From CAVSRC01 sp963798195 (GTDB lineage Bacteria; Pseudomonadota; Alphaproteobacteria; Rhizobiales; Kaistiaceae): DNA of 64,000 nucleotides. The first letter of the stretch is position 1. The number at the start of each line of letters is the position of its first letter. Location: the NCBI GenBank assembly GCA_963798195.1, contig CAWCSF010000010.1:1054001-1118000 (forward strand). Direction: 5' to 3'. Position numbers and translations under genes: made by a program. Positions 9,752 through 21,399 of the stretch are shown piece by piece. A model generated the notes under the pieces. The model worked only from the letters and a program-made list of their open reading frames with translations. It did not search any database and had not been told where the DNA came from.

Positions 9752-10174
9752 ATGAAGCGCATCGCACGGCTCCTGTTCGCGTTCATTCTGGTTGTGGGGA
9801 TCGGCGGCCCAAAATTGGCGGTCGCAGACGATTTGGACGCCATCCGGTCCCTCGTGCAGAAACAGCTCGACGCCTTTCAGGCCGATGATGGCGGCGGCGC
9901 CTATTCCCTGGCAGCGCCCGGCATTCAGACGCTTTTTCCGTCGCCCGAGATTTTCATGGATATGGTCCGCCAGCGCTACCAGCCAGTGTATCGGCCGAAA
10001 TCGGTAACGTTCGGCACGCTGACCGAGGGACCAAACGGACCGATGCAGAAGGTCTTTCTCGTCGGTCCCGACGGCAAGAACTACGTCGCCGTCTACACGC
10101 TTGAGCGCCAGGAGGACGGCTCGTGGAAGATCAGCGGCTGCTACATCGTCGTGGACGACTCGCCGACGATCTAG
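9752..10174 (+). CDS. DUF4864 secreted protein
   Basis: 140 residues. A clear signal peptide (MKRIARLLFAFILVVGIGG...AVA) is followed by DLDAIRSLVQKQLDAFQADD, typical of the DUF4864 fold, which resembles NTF2-like chambers, and ends with EDGSWKISGCYIV. Function unknown; expected in the periplasm. ATG 9752 has GGAG nine bases upstream. Its stop is one base from the end of the convergent tgt gene. Confidence 0.82.
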   Translation: MKRIARLLFAFILVVGIGGPKLAVADDLDAIRSLVQKQLDAFQADDGGGAYSLAAPGIQTLFPSPEIFMDMVRQRYQPVYRPKSVTFGTLTEGPNGPMQKVFLVGPDGKNYVAVYTLERQEDGSWKISGCYIVVDDSPTI

Positions 10175-10175
10175 G

Positions 10176-11306
10176 TCAGCCGACCGGCGCGATGTCGCCG
10201 CGCGCCCAGCTTGCCTTCACCGCTGCGCGGAAATCGTCGTAGGCGCGCTCTGCGATGGCGCCGCGAATGCCGGCCATGAGGCTCTGGTAATAGGCGAGGT
10301 TGTTCCAGCTGAGCAGCATGGCGCCCAGCATCTCGCCCGACTTGATCAGGTGATGCAGGTACGCCCGCGAATAGTCGCGCGCCGCCGGACAGTCCGACGT
10401 CTCGTCGAGCGGACGCGGGTCGTCGATGTGCCGCGCATTCCGCAGATTGATCTTGCCGAAGCGCGTGTAGGCGACTCCGTGACGCCCGGCGCGGGTCGGC
10501 ATGACGCAGTCGAACATGTCGACCCCGCGCGCCACGGACTCGACGATGTCGTCCGGCGTGCCGACGCCCATCAGGTAACGCGGCGCGTCCGCCGGAAGCT
10601 CCGGCGTCGTCGTCTCCAGCATCCGGAGCATGACATCCTGCGGCTCGCCGACCGCGAGCCCGCCGATGGCGTAGCCGTCGAAACCGATCGCGGTCAGCCC
10701 GTTCGCCGACTCGACACGCAGCGCCGCGTCATCGCCGCCTTGCACGATGCCGAAGAGCGCCCTGCCCTCCGGCCTGCCGAACGCGACCTTGGAGCGTTCC
10801 GCCCAGCGTAGCGACAGGCGCATCGCCCGCTCGTTCTCTTCCCGCGACGCCGGCAGCTTGATGCATTCGTCGAGCTGCATGCGGATATCGGAATCGAGCA
10901 GCCCCTGAATTTCCAGCGAGCGCTCCGGTGTCAACGCGTGTGTGCTGCCGTCGATGTGCGACTGGAAGGTGACGCCGTTTTCGTCGAGCTTCCGGAGCTG
11001 CGCCAGCGACATCACCTGGAAGCCGCCGGAATCGGTCAGAATCGGTCCCGCCCAGTTGGCGAAAGTATGAAGGCCGCCCAGCGCCGCAACCCGCTCCGCG
11101 CCGGGCCGCAGCATCAGGTGGTAGGTGTTCCCGAGAATGATGTCGGCGCCAAGCGCCTTCACCTGGTCCATATACATGGCCTTCACCGTGCCGGCGGTGC
11201 CGACCGGCATGAAGGCGGGCGTGCGGATCGCCCCACGCGGGAGCGCGATCTCGCCGGTGCGGGCCGCTCCGTCCGTCGCCGCGATGGTGAAGGTGAGGCC
11301 GCTCAT
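10176..11306 (-). CDS. tgt: Tgt, queuine tRNA-ribosyltransferase
   Basis: 376 residues. Exchanges guanine 34 of GUN-anticodon tRNAs for preQ1. Active-site signatures are intact: [30 protein letters not shown]. The C-terminal zinc site is not: the usual C-x-C-x2-C region reads [16 protein letters not shown], keeping one cysteine, and the later His ligand position reads WNN. The start ATG overlaps the queA stop (ATGA), so both are translated from one message, as expected for two steps of the queuosine pathway. Confidence 0.95.
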   Translation of the reverse strand: MSGLTFTIAATDGAARTGEIALPRGAIRTPAFMPVGTAGTVKAMYMDQVKALGADIILGNTYHLMLRPGAERVAALGGLHTFANWAGPILTDSGGFQVMSLAQLRKLDENGVTFQSHIDGSTHALTPERSLEIQGLLDSDIRMQLDECIKLPASREENERAMRLSLRWAERSKVAFGRPEGRALFGIVQGGDDAALRVESANGLTAIGFDGYAIGGLAVGEPQDVMLRMLETTTPELPADAPRYLMGVGTPDDIVESVARGVDMFDCVMPTRAGRHGVAYTRFGKINLRNARHIDDPRPLDETSDCPAARDYSRAYLHHLIKSGEMLGAMLLSWNNLAYYQSLMAGIRGAIAERAYDDFRAAVKASWARGDIAPVG

Positions 11307-12388
11307 TCCTCCTTGCGCTCCGGGTGGAGCAACGAGGCGTCGCCATACGAGTAGAACCGATAGCCCGCGTCGATGGCGTGCCTGTACGCGGCAACCATCG
11401 TGTCCCGGCCGGAGAATGCCGACACCAGCATGAACAGCGTCGAGCGCGGCAGGTGGAAGTTGGTCATCAGCAGGTCGACCGCGCGGAAGCGGTAGCCTGG
11501 CGTGATGAAGATCGACGTCTCGCCTGCGAACGGACGGATCACGTCGTCCTCGCCGGCGGCGCTTTCCAGTAGGCGCATCGAGGTCGTCCCGACGGCAACG
11601 ATGCGTCCGCCCGCGGCCCGCGCCGCGTTCAGCGCATCCGCCGTCTCCGCGCTGACGGTGCCCCACTCCGCGTGCATCTTGTGTTCGTTAGTGTCGTCGG
11701 TCTTCACCGGCAGGAACGTCCCGGCTCCGACATGCAACGTCACCGTGTGGCGCGTGACGCCCTTCGCCGCGAGCCGCGCCAGCAGCGTATCGGTGAAATG
11801 CAGCCCGGCCGTCGGCGCCGCCACGGCGCCGTCCTCGCGGGCATAGACCGTCTGGTAGTCGCGCCGGTCGAAGCTGTCGGTCGGCCGGCGGCTGGCGATG
11901 TAGGGCGGCAGCGGCACCGCGCCGACATTGGCGATGGCCTCGTCGAGCGCCGGGCCGGAAAGGTCGAAGCGGATGATCACCTCCCCTTCGTCGCCCTTGT
12001 CGACCACCGTCGCGTCGAGCCCGGCAATCAGGCAGGCATTGTCGTTCATCGCTCCGAAGCGAAGCCGGTCGCCGACCGCCAGCCGCTTGGCCGGTCGTGC
12101 CAGCGCCTGCCAGCGGTCAGAAGCCAGTCGGTGGATCAGGGTCGCCTCGACACGCGCCGTTCCGTCGCCACGGATGCGCTCCCCGGCGAGCTGCGCCGGA
12201 ATGACCCGGGTGTCGTTGACCACGAGCGCGTCACCGGGCGCCAGCAGATCCGGCAGATCGCGCACAAAGCGGTCGTCGAGGCCCTTGCCAGGCTCCACGA
12301 CGAGCAGCCGCGCAGCATCGCGGGGAAGCTTCGGCCGGAGCGCTATGCGCTCCTCGGGCAGGTCGAAATCGAAAAGGTCAACACGCAT
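11303..12388 (-). CDS. queA: QueA, S-adenosylmethionine:tRNA ribosyltransferase-isomerase
   Basis: 361 residues. Converts preQ1 in tRNA to epoxyqueuosine using the ribosyl part of SAM. The N-terminus [19 protein letters not shown], the core [35 protein letters not shown], and the C-terminal [18 protein letters not shown] are all family signatures. ATG 12388 was chosen because family members begin at this methionine. First gene of a queA-tgt pair. Confidence 0.96.
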   Translation of the reverse strand: MRVDLFDFDLPEERIALRPKLPRDAARLLVVEPGKGLDDRFVRDLPDLLAPGDALVVNDTRVIPAQLAGERIRGDGTARVEATLIHRLASDRWQALARPAKRLAVGDRLRFGAMNDNACLIAGLDATVVDKGDEGEVIIRFDLSGPALDEAIANVGAVPLPPYIASRRPTDSFDRRDYQTVYAREDGAVAAPTAGLHFTDTLLARLAAKGVTRHTVTLHVGAGTFLPVKTDDTNEHKMHAEWGTVSAETADALNAARAAGGRIVAVGTTSMRLLESAAGEDDVIRPFAGETSIFITPGYRFRAVDLLMTNFHLPRSTLFMLVSAFSGRDTMVAAYRHAIDAGYRFYSYGDASLLHPERKEE

Positions 12389-12503
12389 GGGGCGCTTCCT
12401 AGCGACTTGCGCCGCCCCTGGGAAGAAGGCTCCTCCGGTGGTGGTTAGCCGGACCCGAGTTCGGACAGGATCTGCCTTGCGAGGAACTCGTGACGGTCGC
12501 TGT

Positions 12504-12932
12504 TCAGCTCTTCCGCATGCTGCCAACGAGGACGCCGACTCCGATCAGGATGAGGATGAACGGCCACAGTTTGCCCCAGTTGAATCCCGCCAGGAACGAG
12601 ATCGAAAGGACAGTTAGCACGAGCCCGCCGATGGCCGGGCCGATAACCGCCGGCGTCAGTGCGCCGTCCCGCTGGTACACGGTCCAGGCGGCTCCGAAGG
12701 CGGCGAAAGCCGGTATCAGGATGAAGACCGCCCACCAGTTGTCCGGCATGGGCACGCCGTAATTGCGCAGCAGGAACACAAGCCCCAGCGCGATCAGGAT
12801 CACGCCGCCGATCCACGGCCCTCCGCCACCCCAATCCGTGCCCCGTGCGCCACGTCGCGCCCGGCGTTCCTCGCGCCGAAGTTGGCGCCAGTCCGGTCTC
12901 GGTTCTTGCGGTGTTTGCGATGGGTCGCTCAT
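12504..12932 (-). CDS. Small multi-pass membrane protein, DUF5668-like
   Basis: 142 residues. The first 35 are arginine-rich and soluble ([18 protein letters not shown]), followed by four hydrophobic segments ([75 protein letters not shown]). The pattern of glycine-rich helices with [11 protein letters not shown] is typical of DUF5668-type proteins related to LiaF/ToastRack membrane parts. Role unknown. Confidence 0.65.
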   Translation of the reverse strand: MSDPSQTPQEPRPDWRQLRREERRARRGARGTDWGGGGPWIGGVILIALGLVFLLRNYGVPMPDNWWAVFILIPAFAAFGAAWTVYQRDGALTPAVIGPAIGGLVLTVLSISFLAGFNWGKLWPFILILIGVGVLVGSMRKS

Positions 12933-13034
12933 AGCCTGCCCCTGCCCTTGAAGTGCGGGACATGTTAGCAGCCGGCGAATATCCGCGCGATGTGTGGGCC
13001 CACGCGCCCAGTGAAAGCCTTGCCCTGGTACCGG

Positions 13035-13460
13035 TCAGGCAGGCGGCGGAAGTTCGGTCAGCGGAAGCAGGCGCGAATCCTCCAGTGCCGCTGTGCGATG
13101 TCCGATGCCGGTGAGGTAGGCCTCATCCGATGCGAACGCCATGAACGCCTGCACGCTGCTTTGGCGGACCAGCATCACCTTGTCCCAGCGTTCTTCGCCT
13201 GGCCCGATCAGGAACGGGCCACCGTCCCCGAGAAAGAGAAGCTCTCCGCCGCTGTTCCTCAGATACGGGAGCGTATGGGCGATGTACCGGTCGAAGGCCA
13301 CTTCGCCGCTGATCGGACTGGCAGGCGCCAGCTCCGGCGTCGCCGCGTAGTCGGCGACCGGGCGGAACCGAAGCAGGTTCAGCATCACGATGGCGCCTGG
13401 GATCGCGCGCAGGAACAACGCGCGACCCGCCTCCTGTGTCGGTTCGAGGTAGCCCTTCAT
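13035..13460 (-). CDS. DUF1330 family protein
   Basis: 141 residues, MKGYLEPTQEAGRALFLRA... then GAIVMLNLLRFRPVADY and the FDRYIAHTLPYLRNSGGELLFLGDG segment; the ferredoxin-like alpha/beta barrel fold of DUF1330. Function unknown; it resembles antibiotic-monooxygenase folds. Start ATG 13460 preferred because family members open MKGY and AGGA lies six bases upstream; ATG 13466 is possible. It follows ppiB in the same direction by about 30 bases. Confidence 0.75.
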   Translation of the reverse strand: MKGYLEPTQEAGRALFLRAIPGAIVMLNLLRFRPVADYAATPELAPASPISGEVAFDRYIAHTLPYLRNSGGELLFLGDGGPFLIGPGEERWDKVMLVRQSSVQAFMAFASDEAYLTGIGHRTAALEDSRLLPLTELPPPA

Positions 13461-13493
13461 GGGCATCCTGTGTTACCGGCCGCGGCCGGCGCC

Positions 13494-13958
13494 TCAGGCG
13501 TCCGCGGCAACCTTCATGCTGACGATCTTGTCCGGGTCTTGCACCGGCTCGCCGCGCTTGATCTTGTCCACGGCGTCCATGCCCGAGGTCACCTGCCCCC
13601 AGACCGTGTACTGACCGTCCAGAAAGCCGGCATCGCCAAAGCAGATGAAGAATTGGCTGTCGCCGGAGTCCGGGTTTTGCGCGCGCGCCATCGAGACGGT
13701 GCCGCGGACATGCGGCTCCTTGTTGAACTCGGCTTTCAGCTTCTTGCCGGAGCCGCCCATGCCGGTGCCGGTCGGGTCTCCCGTCTGCGCCATGAAGCCG
13801 TCGATGACCCGGTGAAAGACCACGCCATCGTAAAAGCCTTCGCGCACGAGTTCCTTGATACGGGCAACGTGGTTGGGTGCGATGTCCGGGCGGAGCGTGA
13901 TCGTGATGTTGCCCTTCGACGTCTCCACGAGAAGCGTGTTTTCCTTGTCGGCAGCCAT
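13494..13958 (-). CDS. ppiB: PpiB, cytoplasmic cyclophilin peptidyl-prolyl isomerase
   Basis: 154 residues without a signal peptide (MAADKENTLLVETSKGNITI). Cyclophilin active-site segment FHRVIDGFMAQTGDPTGTG, then ARAQNPDSGDSQFFICF and WGQVTSGMDAVDKI. Catalyses cis-trans prolyl isomerisation in the cytoplasm. Preceded by its paralogue ppiA with a 25-base gap; the two are tandem duplicates specialised by compartment. Confidence 0.94.
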   Translation of the reverse strand: MAADKENTLLVETSKGNITITLRPDIAPNHVARIKELVREGFYDGVVFHRVIDGFMAQTGDPTGTGMGGSGKKLKAEFNKEPHVRGTVSMARAQNPDSGDSQFFICFGDAGFLDGQYTVWGQVTSGMDAVDKIKRGEPVQDPDKIVSMKVAADA

Positions 13959-13983
13959 GATGTTCCCTCTCTGAATTGCGATG

Positions 13984-14523
13984 CTACTTGGCGTCGGCGG
14001 CGACCTGCATCTTGATGATGCGGTCCGGGTTGGCGACGGGCTCGCCCGTCTTGATCTTGTCGACGAACTCCATGCCTTCGACGACTTCGCCCCAGATCGT
14101 GTACTGGCCGTTGAGATGGGGCGCGTCGGCGAACATGATGAAGAATTGCGAGTTCGCGGAATTCGGATCGCTGCTGCGCGCCGCCCCGACCATGCCGCGG
14201 GTAAACGACGCCTTGTTGGTAAACTCGGCCTTGAGGTCCGGCAGGTCGGAGCCGCCCGTGCCCGTGCCGGTCGGATCGCCGCCCTGGGCCATGAAGCCGG
14301 GAATGACGCGGTGGAATGGCGTCCCGTCGTAGAAGCCCTTGCGCGTCAACTCCTTGATCCGCGCAACGTGCTCCGGCGCCAGGTCTGGTCGCAGCTTGAT
14401 AACCACCCGGCCTGCCGGGATGTCCATGTACAGCGTGTTTTCCGGATCGAGCGTCTGGGCGGACGCGGCAAGCGGAAGAAGGATAAGCAGCGCGGTGAGC
14501 GCGGCGGTGAGTCTAGCGATCAT
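13984..14523 (-). CDS. ppiA: PpiA, exported cyclophilin peptidyl-prolyl isomerase
   Basis: 179 residues with a signal peptide MIARLTAALTALLILLPLAASA ending near residue 22. The mature part is a cyclophilin (FHRVIPGFMAQGGDPTGTG; SDPNSANSQFFIMF; WGEVVEGMEFVDKI), about 60 percent identical by eye to the neighbour ppiB. Acts on periplasmic proteins. Its ATG overlaps the stop of the upstream secreted-protein gene (ATGA). Confidence 0.93.
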   Translation of the reverse strand: MIARLTAALTALLILLPLAASAQTLDPENTLYMDIPAGRVVIKLRPDLAPEHVARIKELTRKGFYDGTPFHRVIPGFMAQGGDPTGTGTGGSDLPDLKAEFTNKASFTRGMVGAARSSDPNSANSQFFIMFADAPHLNGQYTIWGEVVEGMEFVDKIKTGEPVANPDRIIKMQVAADAK

Positions 14524-14939
14524 TCGTTTTCTCCAAAGTCGCAAATTACGGGATGGACGGACTTGCCGAGGATGTGAAGGTAGCCGACCCGCAGGGTCTG
14601 CTCGTCCTCCTTGGCGGTGAGAGTCCGGAGCGAGATGAGAACCTCGGTCACCTGATCGTCCGTCAGGTCGATCGAAAATCCCCTCTCGTCGTCCAGGTGC
14701 TGGAGGATGGAGATAGGCGTCAAGCCATCGGATTCCAGTGTGCTCCACGAACCGCCATCGGCGACGACGCGAACCCAGTCCGGCCTACCCATGGGCACGC
14801 CGAGACCGACGTTCATCTCTATCGAGGCGTCGGAGCCGTCGGTTGCCGCGCACCCGACCGTCTCGGTTGCGCCGGCCTGATGAACAGCGAAGAAGGGCGC
14901 CAGAAGCGCTGCGCAGAGTGCCGCCGGGCGGATCGTCAT
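14520..14939 (-). CDS. Secreted hypothetical protein between coaD and ppiA
   Basis: 139 residues, MTIRPAALCAALLAPFFAVHQAGA signal peptide, then a mature domain with two cysteines near the ends (ETVGCAATDG and HPVICDFGENE) that could form a disulfide. Not recognised. Its stop overlaps the ppiA start, so it is translationally linked to the periplasmic isomerase, a plausible folding partner. The position between coaD and ppiA inside an otherwise conserved gene order suggests a lineage-specific insertion. Confidence 0.7.
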   Translation of the reverse strand: MTIRPAALCAALLAPFFAVHQAGATETVGCAATDGSDASIEMNVGLGVPMGRPDWVRVVADGGSWSTLESDGLTPISILQHLDDERGFSIDLTDDQVTEVLISLRTLTAKEDEQTLRVGYLHILGKSVHPVICDFGENE

Positions 14940-14965
14940 CGGGCCTCTCTCGGACGGATTGCGCG

Positions 14966-15464
14966 TCAGTTCGGGAATTTCCGCTTTATCCGGCGCACAA
15001 CGCTGGCCGGAACGAAAGCCGAGACATCGCCTCCCATGCTGCCGATCTGGCGCACGAGCGTGGCCGTGATGTGGCGCACGCCCGGAGAGGATGGCAGGAA
15101 CACGGTCTGAAGGAACGGCGCCATGGTTTCGTTCATGCCCGCCATCTGCATCTCGTAGTCGAAGTCGCTGGCGTCGCGCAGTCCACGCACCAGCAGGCTC
15201 GCGCCTGCGTTGCGGGCGGCATCCACGGCGAGGCCGTCGAAAGCGACCGCCTTGACCCGCGCCGCGTTCTTGCGTCCCAGGCCCGCGGATCAGGTCTTCG
15301 ACCATCTTCAACCGGTCCTCCACCGCGAACATCGGCGACTTGCCGGCATTGATGCCGACGCCGATCACGACCCGATCCGCCAGGCTGAGCGCGCCGCGGA
15401 GGATGTCGACATGTCCGTTGGTCACGGGATCGAAAGTGCCGGGATAGAAGGCGGTTCGGGGCAT
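14966..15464 (-). CDS. coaD: CoaD, phosphopantetheine adenylyltransferase (one frameshift)
   Basis: Fourth step of coenzyme A synthesis: ATP plus 4'-phosphopantetheine to dephospho-CoA. N-terminus [17 protein letters not shown] carries the T-x-G-H adenylylation motif; the C-terminal half has [21 protein letters not shown]. One break near 15283: reading GGCC instead of GGGCC gives [22 protein letters not shown] and a 165-residue protein, the usual length. The gene is essential in bacteria, which argues for a sequence error. Start ATG 15464. Confidence 0.93.
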
Positions 15465-15734
15465 TTGGGGTTCCGTATGGGCCGACGGTGCTGCCAACCG
15501 CTGGCTTCATAGCCCTTTGCCGCCCGCTCCGGCAAGCAATTGCACAGTCGAAACCGGCGCAGTTCAGCCGATAAACCGGCTTTTCTTTCAAGCATTTGGC
15601 GTTTGTGACCCTCATCACAGCAAAAGCGAGGGTCAAGGCCTATCTCAGCGTCAAGCAAAACAACCGAGTCTTGCGGCTGATGGAACCAATCCCCGGGTCG
15701 GGAGGTTCCTTAGGCACGCAAAGGGGTCGATGAG

Positions 15735-15992
15735 ATGAACACGAACAAACGCAGTTTCATGGTGGCCGCAGCCTTCGCAATGGCCGTTTCCGCGGCCGCT
15801 ACAGGCGCGACCGTGAGCACAGGCGAAACCAAGGAAACCACGCTGGACCAGACATGCGCCCATGCCGCATGGCCCCTGATCCCGGCACAATGCCTGGAGG
15901 GCGCGGATGGCCGCACTTTCCGCACCGTATCGGTTCGCGGGCCTGTCGAAACCAACACCATGGCGACCCGCTTCGCGGTCGCCTTCAACTAA
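15735..15992 (+). CDS. Small secreted protein with TCxxAxWPLIPxxCL motif
   Basis: 85 residues: MNTNKRSFMVAAAFAMAVSAAATGA signal peptide, then a short mature region with a cysteine pair in QTCAHAAWPLIPAQCLEGADG and an RTFRTV strand. I recall this cysteine-flanked WPLIP motif from small exported proteins of rhizobia and relatives; no function is known. Likely disulfide-bonded in the periplasm. Upstream is a gene-free stretch of about 270 bases from coaD with no obvious structure. Confidence 0.7.
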   Translation: MNTNKRSFMVAAAFAMAVSAAATGATVSTGETKETTLDQTCAHAAWPLIPAQCLEGADGRTFRTVSVRGPVETNTMATRFAVAFN

Positions 15993-16118
15993 ACAGAAAG
16001 TCGTCGAAACGGCGCCGCAGCCTGAACCCCAGATGAACACAGCAAGCTGGAACCATTCAGCTTCAATCGGGTTGAATAGGCAGAGTTAAGCGGCACGGTT
16101 CGCTAAGGAGACACCAAG

Positions 16119-16334
16119 ATGACGCTCCGGTTTCATTCGATGATACTCACCACGGTCGTCGCAGCGACGGTTGCAGTCGGCTTCGCCAGCGCCGCTATCG
16201 TTTCCGATCACGAGCAGGCCGCGCCCAAGGGCGACCGCCTTCCGGTCGTGGCCAGCGCCGACACCGGCGACTACGTCACGGTCGAGACCCGCCACGAAGG
16301 CGTTTCCGTCCTGAAGCGCATTCCGCTGAACTGA
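16119..16334 (+). CDS. Very small secreted hypothetical protein
   Basis: 71 residues, MTLRFHSMILTTVVAATVAVGFASA signal peptide and a 45-residue mature part without cysteines (GDYVTVETRHEGVSVLKRIPLN). ATG 16119 has AAGGAGAC upstream. Not recognised. It follows the previous small secreted gene by 126 bases in the same direction. Confidence 0.62.
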   Translation: MTLRFHSMILTTVVAATVAVGFASAAIVSDHEQAAPKGDRLPVVASADTGDYVTVETRHEGVSVLKRIPLN

Positions 16335-16409
16335 GTTTTACTGAGCGTACCCACCCCACCCCGCATACCTGACCTCCCGCCCCGCCGCCGGCTCCTCCCT
16401 GAGGACCGG

Positions 16410-16431
16410 CGGCTCCTCTTTTGGGGAGCCG
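16410..16431. terminator. Inverted repeat between convergent genes, possible weak terminator
   Basis: CGGCTCCTC-TTTT-GGGGAGCCG forms a nine-pair stem with one G-T pair, placed between the small secreted gene (plus) and gyrA (minus). There is no T-run on either side, so termination activity is doubtful. Confidence 0.35.
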
Positions 16432-16449
16432 CTATGTGAACGTGTGGCG

Positions 16450-19213
<2,764 letters not shown>

Positions 19214-19574
19214 AACGGTCCTGGGGAATCAGTGAAAACGCTAGGGGAAATCTAGGGTTTTGGGGGGCGGATTACAAGCGAACGGGGGGATATTTCGGGG
19301 GCGAATTGCCTCGCTTTTTCAATGCATTACGATCCTGTTCTGGTGGAGCCCGGCTGGTCTCTCGAAATGCCTCAGCCATCGCAAATCATTGGAGACGATC
19401 TAGTAGCGGTTCATCATGCGCGAGAAGAACGAAAGTCCGTCTTTGAGAGTCATGGCACTCCCACGAACGCGACCTCGCTCAACGCCATGTAACGCCTCGT
19501 TACCGTTGAGCCTCGGGTCTTCGATGCTGGCTTTCAATCGATTGAGTTTCGGTTGGGTCGCATGGCCGGCCTTC

Positions 19575-19596
19575 GCAAAGGCGTTGTCGCCTTTGC
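19575..19596. repeat. Perfect 9-bp inverted repeat
   Basis: GCAAAGGCG-TTGT-CGCCTTTGC. Lies downstream of the acetamidase gene on its coding strand. No T-run follows on the minus strand, so it is not an obvious terminator. Confidence 0.6.
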
Positions 19597-19610
19597 CGAC
19601 CAGCCCGTAG

Positions 19611-19636
19611 GGCGGAATAGCGCAGCGTATTCCGCC
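19611..19636. repeat. REP-like palindromic element
   Basis: GGCGGAATA-GCGCAGCG-TATTCCGCC, a perfect 9-bp stem preceded by CCCGTAG. This layout (GTAGGGCGGA...GCGCAGC...TCCGCC) resembles dispersed intergenic palindromes of proteobacteria. Only one copy is in the window, so repetitiveness is inferred. Confidence 0.5.
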
Positions 19637-19718
19637 GTGTTCCTATCCCGCCCGACGACTTCCATCACACCTGATCAACGCGGCGGGTTAAGCCTGCGGC
19701 CAACCCGCCCCGCCCCCC

Positions 19719-20624
19719 TCACCCCAACCACCGCTTCTCCACCCGGCACGCCACCGAGTAGGCCGGGTTGAAGACGTTGGCGATGTCGTAGCGCACGACC
19801 TGCCCGAGCAGGTGGCTGGCGGCCGCCGCGTCGAGGCCGTAGTCGCTGGCGAGCCAGGCGAGCATCTCCGTCGTCGCGTGCTGGAGCGCCTGGTCGAGCG
19901 GCCGGGCGTTGCCGACCGTGAAGATCGCGTCCGCCGTCTCGCCGCGCGGCCAGCCGATCGTCCGCCCCTTCACGAGCCGCACGGTGAACTCGACCGCGCA
20001 CGAGGTCTCGATCCCCGTCCCCACGATCTCGCCGTCGCCCTGGCAGGCGTGGCAATCGCCGAGGAAGAACAGCGCCCCCGGCACGGCGACGGGGAAGTGC
20101 GCCACCGTGCCCGGCCCGAAGAGCCGGTAGTCCATGTTGCCGCCGTGCGGCCCGCTGGTCGCGGTCGAGATGGCCTGCCCGAGCGCCGGCGCCACGCCGA
20201 AGCAGCCGATCATGGGCGCCAGCGGCACCGACCAGTCGCGCAGGCGCTCCGGCGGCTCGGCGAGCCGCACGCGGCCCGCGTCCCGGTCGATGGTCCAGAT
20301 GTGCCGCGTGCGCTCCGGCATCGCCGCCACCGCGCCGGGATCGACCACGTTCGGCGCGATCGGCGTGAACGTCCAGCCGGTGTCGCGGGTCATCGTCATG
20401 CGGTCGATGCTGACCGTCAGCGTGTCGCCCGGCTCCGCCCCGGTCACGAAGAACGGCCCGGTCATCGGGTTCGGCCGCGACGCCACCGGCTTGTCGTGCC
20501 GGTCGATCCCCCACGCGTCGACCGTCTGCGCGATCACCGTGTCGCCGTCGGCGATGGTCAGCGCCGGCTCGGCCGTGCCGATGGCGTTGTGGAAGCGGGT
20601 CGGGTCGAATTCATGCCGGGCCAT
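19719..20624 (-). CDS. Acetamidase/formamidase family protein
   Basis: 301 residues. Hydrolyses short amides to ammonia and the acid in the characterised members (FmdA/AmdA). Family features: PNPMTGPFFVTGAEPGDTL, a metal-binding-like PHGGNMDYRLFGPG, and GALFFLGDCHACQGDGEI with ET..AVEFTV downstream. No amide transporter or regulator is adjacent, so the physiological substrate is open. Start ATG 20624. Upstream, 20625-20927 is the shared intergenic region with the cold-shock gene. Confidence 0.85.
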   Translation of the reverse strand: MARHEFDPTRFHNAIGTAEPALTIADGDTVIAQTVDAWGIDRHDKPVASRPNPMTGPFFVTGAEPGDTLTVSIDRMTMTRDTGWTFTPIAPNVVDPGAVAAMPERTRHIWTIDRDAGRVRLAEPPERLRDWSVPLAPMIGCFGVAPALGQAISTATSGPHGGNMDYRLFGPGTVAHFPVAVPGALFFLGDCHACQGDGEIVGTGIETSCAVEFTVRLVKGRTIGWPRGETADAIFTVGNARPLDQALQHATTEMLAWLASDYGLDAAAASHLLGQVVRYDIANVFNPAYSVACRVEKRWLG

Positions 20625-20762
20625 TCTCGCATGCTCCTGTCGTCGTCCGGGGAGCGGCCATCATGCCTGCTCCAGCCGCCCCATGACAGGGAGGCATGCA
20701 TTGAGCCTCCCGATTGATCCAGCCCACCCTGCGGCCCGCCCCAGCGCTTCCGGCGCCCGTTA

Positions 20763-20791
20763 TTGTGCCCGCCCCCCATTCGCCCTATATG
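20763..20791 (+). promoter_or_regulatory. Candidate promoter of the cold-shock gene
   Basis: TTGTGC, 17-base spacer, TATATG, a reasonable sigma-70 pair. It would give a leader of about 130 bases before the csp ATG, in line with the long 5' leaders of csp genes. Prediction from consensus only. Confidence 0.45.
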
Positions 20792-20927
20792 CACGATGTT
20801 CCAGATTTTGCCTGCCTTGCTTGCCCCCGATCGGGGAGCTCCAGGTCAACGCGAATTCGGACACGGGGACGGCGAAGGGTCGCCAGCCCAACACGCGAAT
20901 GCACGCGTCTGCACAAGGAGCCATCTC

Positions 20928-21131
20928 ATGGCGACAGGTACCGTAAAGTTCTTCAACACCACCCGCGGCTTCGGCTTTATCGCCCCCGACAACGGCGGCA
21001 AGGACGTCTTCGTCCATGCCACGGCCGTCGAGCGCGCCGGCCTCGGCGCCCTCAACGAGGGCGACAAGGTCAATTTCGACGTGGTCGAGGAGCGCGGCAA
21101 GACCGCCGCTGCGAACCTCTCCCGCGCCTGA
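20928..21131 (+). CDS. Cold-shock domain protein, CspA family
   Basis: 67 residues, MATGTVKFFNTTRGFGFIAP, with both RNA-binding motifs (GFGFI and VFVHA) and the full five-strand OB fold. Binds single-stranded RNA or DNA as a chaperone. AAGGAG lies seven bases before ATG 20928, and a strong terminator follows the stop, so it is a single-gene unit with a long leader. Confidence 0.95.
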   Translation: MATGTVKFFNTTRGFGFIAPDNGGKDVFVHATAVERAGLGALNEGDKVNFDVVEERGKTAAANLSRA

Positions 21132-21149
21132 GGCCCAGGCGTAAATTTC

Positions 21150-21186
21150 GGCCCGGCGCCTCATCCGCGCCGGGCCGTTTCTTTTC
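21150..21186 (+). terminator. Rho-independent terminator of the cold-shock gene
   Basis: Perfect 10-bp stem GGCCCGGCGC / GCGCCGGGCC with a seven-base loop, followed by GTTTCTTTTC. Nineteen bases after the csp stop. Confidence 0.9.
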
Positions 21187-21207
21187 CTCGCACTGCGGGA
21201 GCATGCC

Positions 21208-21399
21208 ATGGCCTTCCGGCCGAACTACCAGCAGCAGCGGGGCGATCGTACCCGTGCCAAGGAACGCAAGAAGGCCGAGAAGCTTCAGCGCCGCGAGGAA
21301 GATGCGCTGCGGCGCAAGGCCGAGCGCGACGGCGAACCCGATGGCGTCGCGGATTCCGCGCCGCCAGCCAATGACGAAACGCCTCCGGAGACTACCTGA
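21208..21399 (+). CDS. Small highly charged hypothetical protein
   Basis: 63 residues, MAFRPNYQQQRGDRTRAKER... with a long basic/acidic helix (KKAEKLQRREEDALRRKAERD) and a disordered acidic tail. GGGAG seven bases before the ATG. Its stop directly abuts the next start (TGA ATG). It lies just past the csp terminator. Not recognised; the basic N-terminal half could bind nucleic acid. Confidence 0.6.
   Translation: MAFRPNYQQQRGDRTRAKERKKAEKLQRREEDALRRKAERDGEPDGVADSAPPANDETPPETT

Larger units (their letters stand above)
19214..19718. other. Gene-free region upstream of gyrA
   Basis: About 500 bases. The 100 bases next to gyrA presumably hold its promoter, but I see no convincing -35/-10 pair. 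The rest has no credible reading frame. The distal part carries two perfect hairpins, annotated separately, and a C-rich tract before the acetamidase stop. Confidence 0.6.

Noticed and set aside
16410..16431. A firm terminator between the small secreted gene and gyrA
   Set aside because: The stem is good but neither side has a T-run, so it is listed only as a weak candidate.
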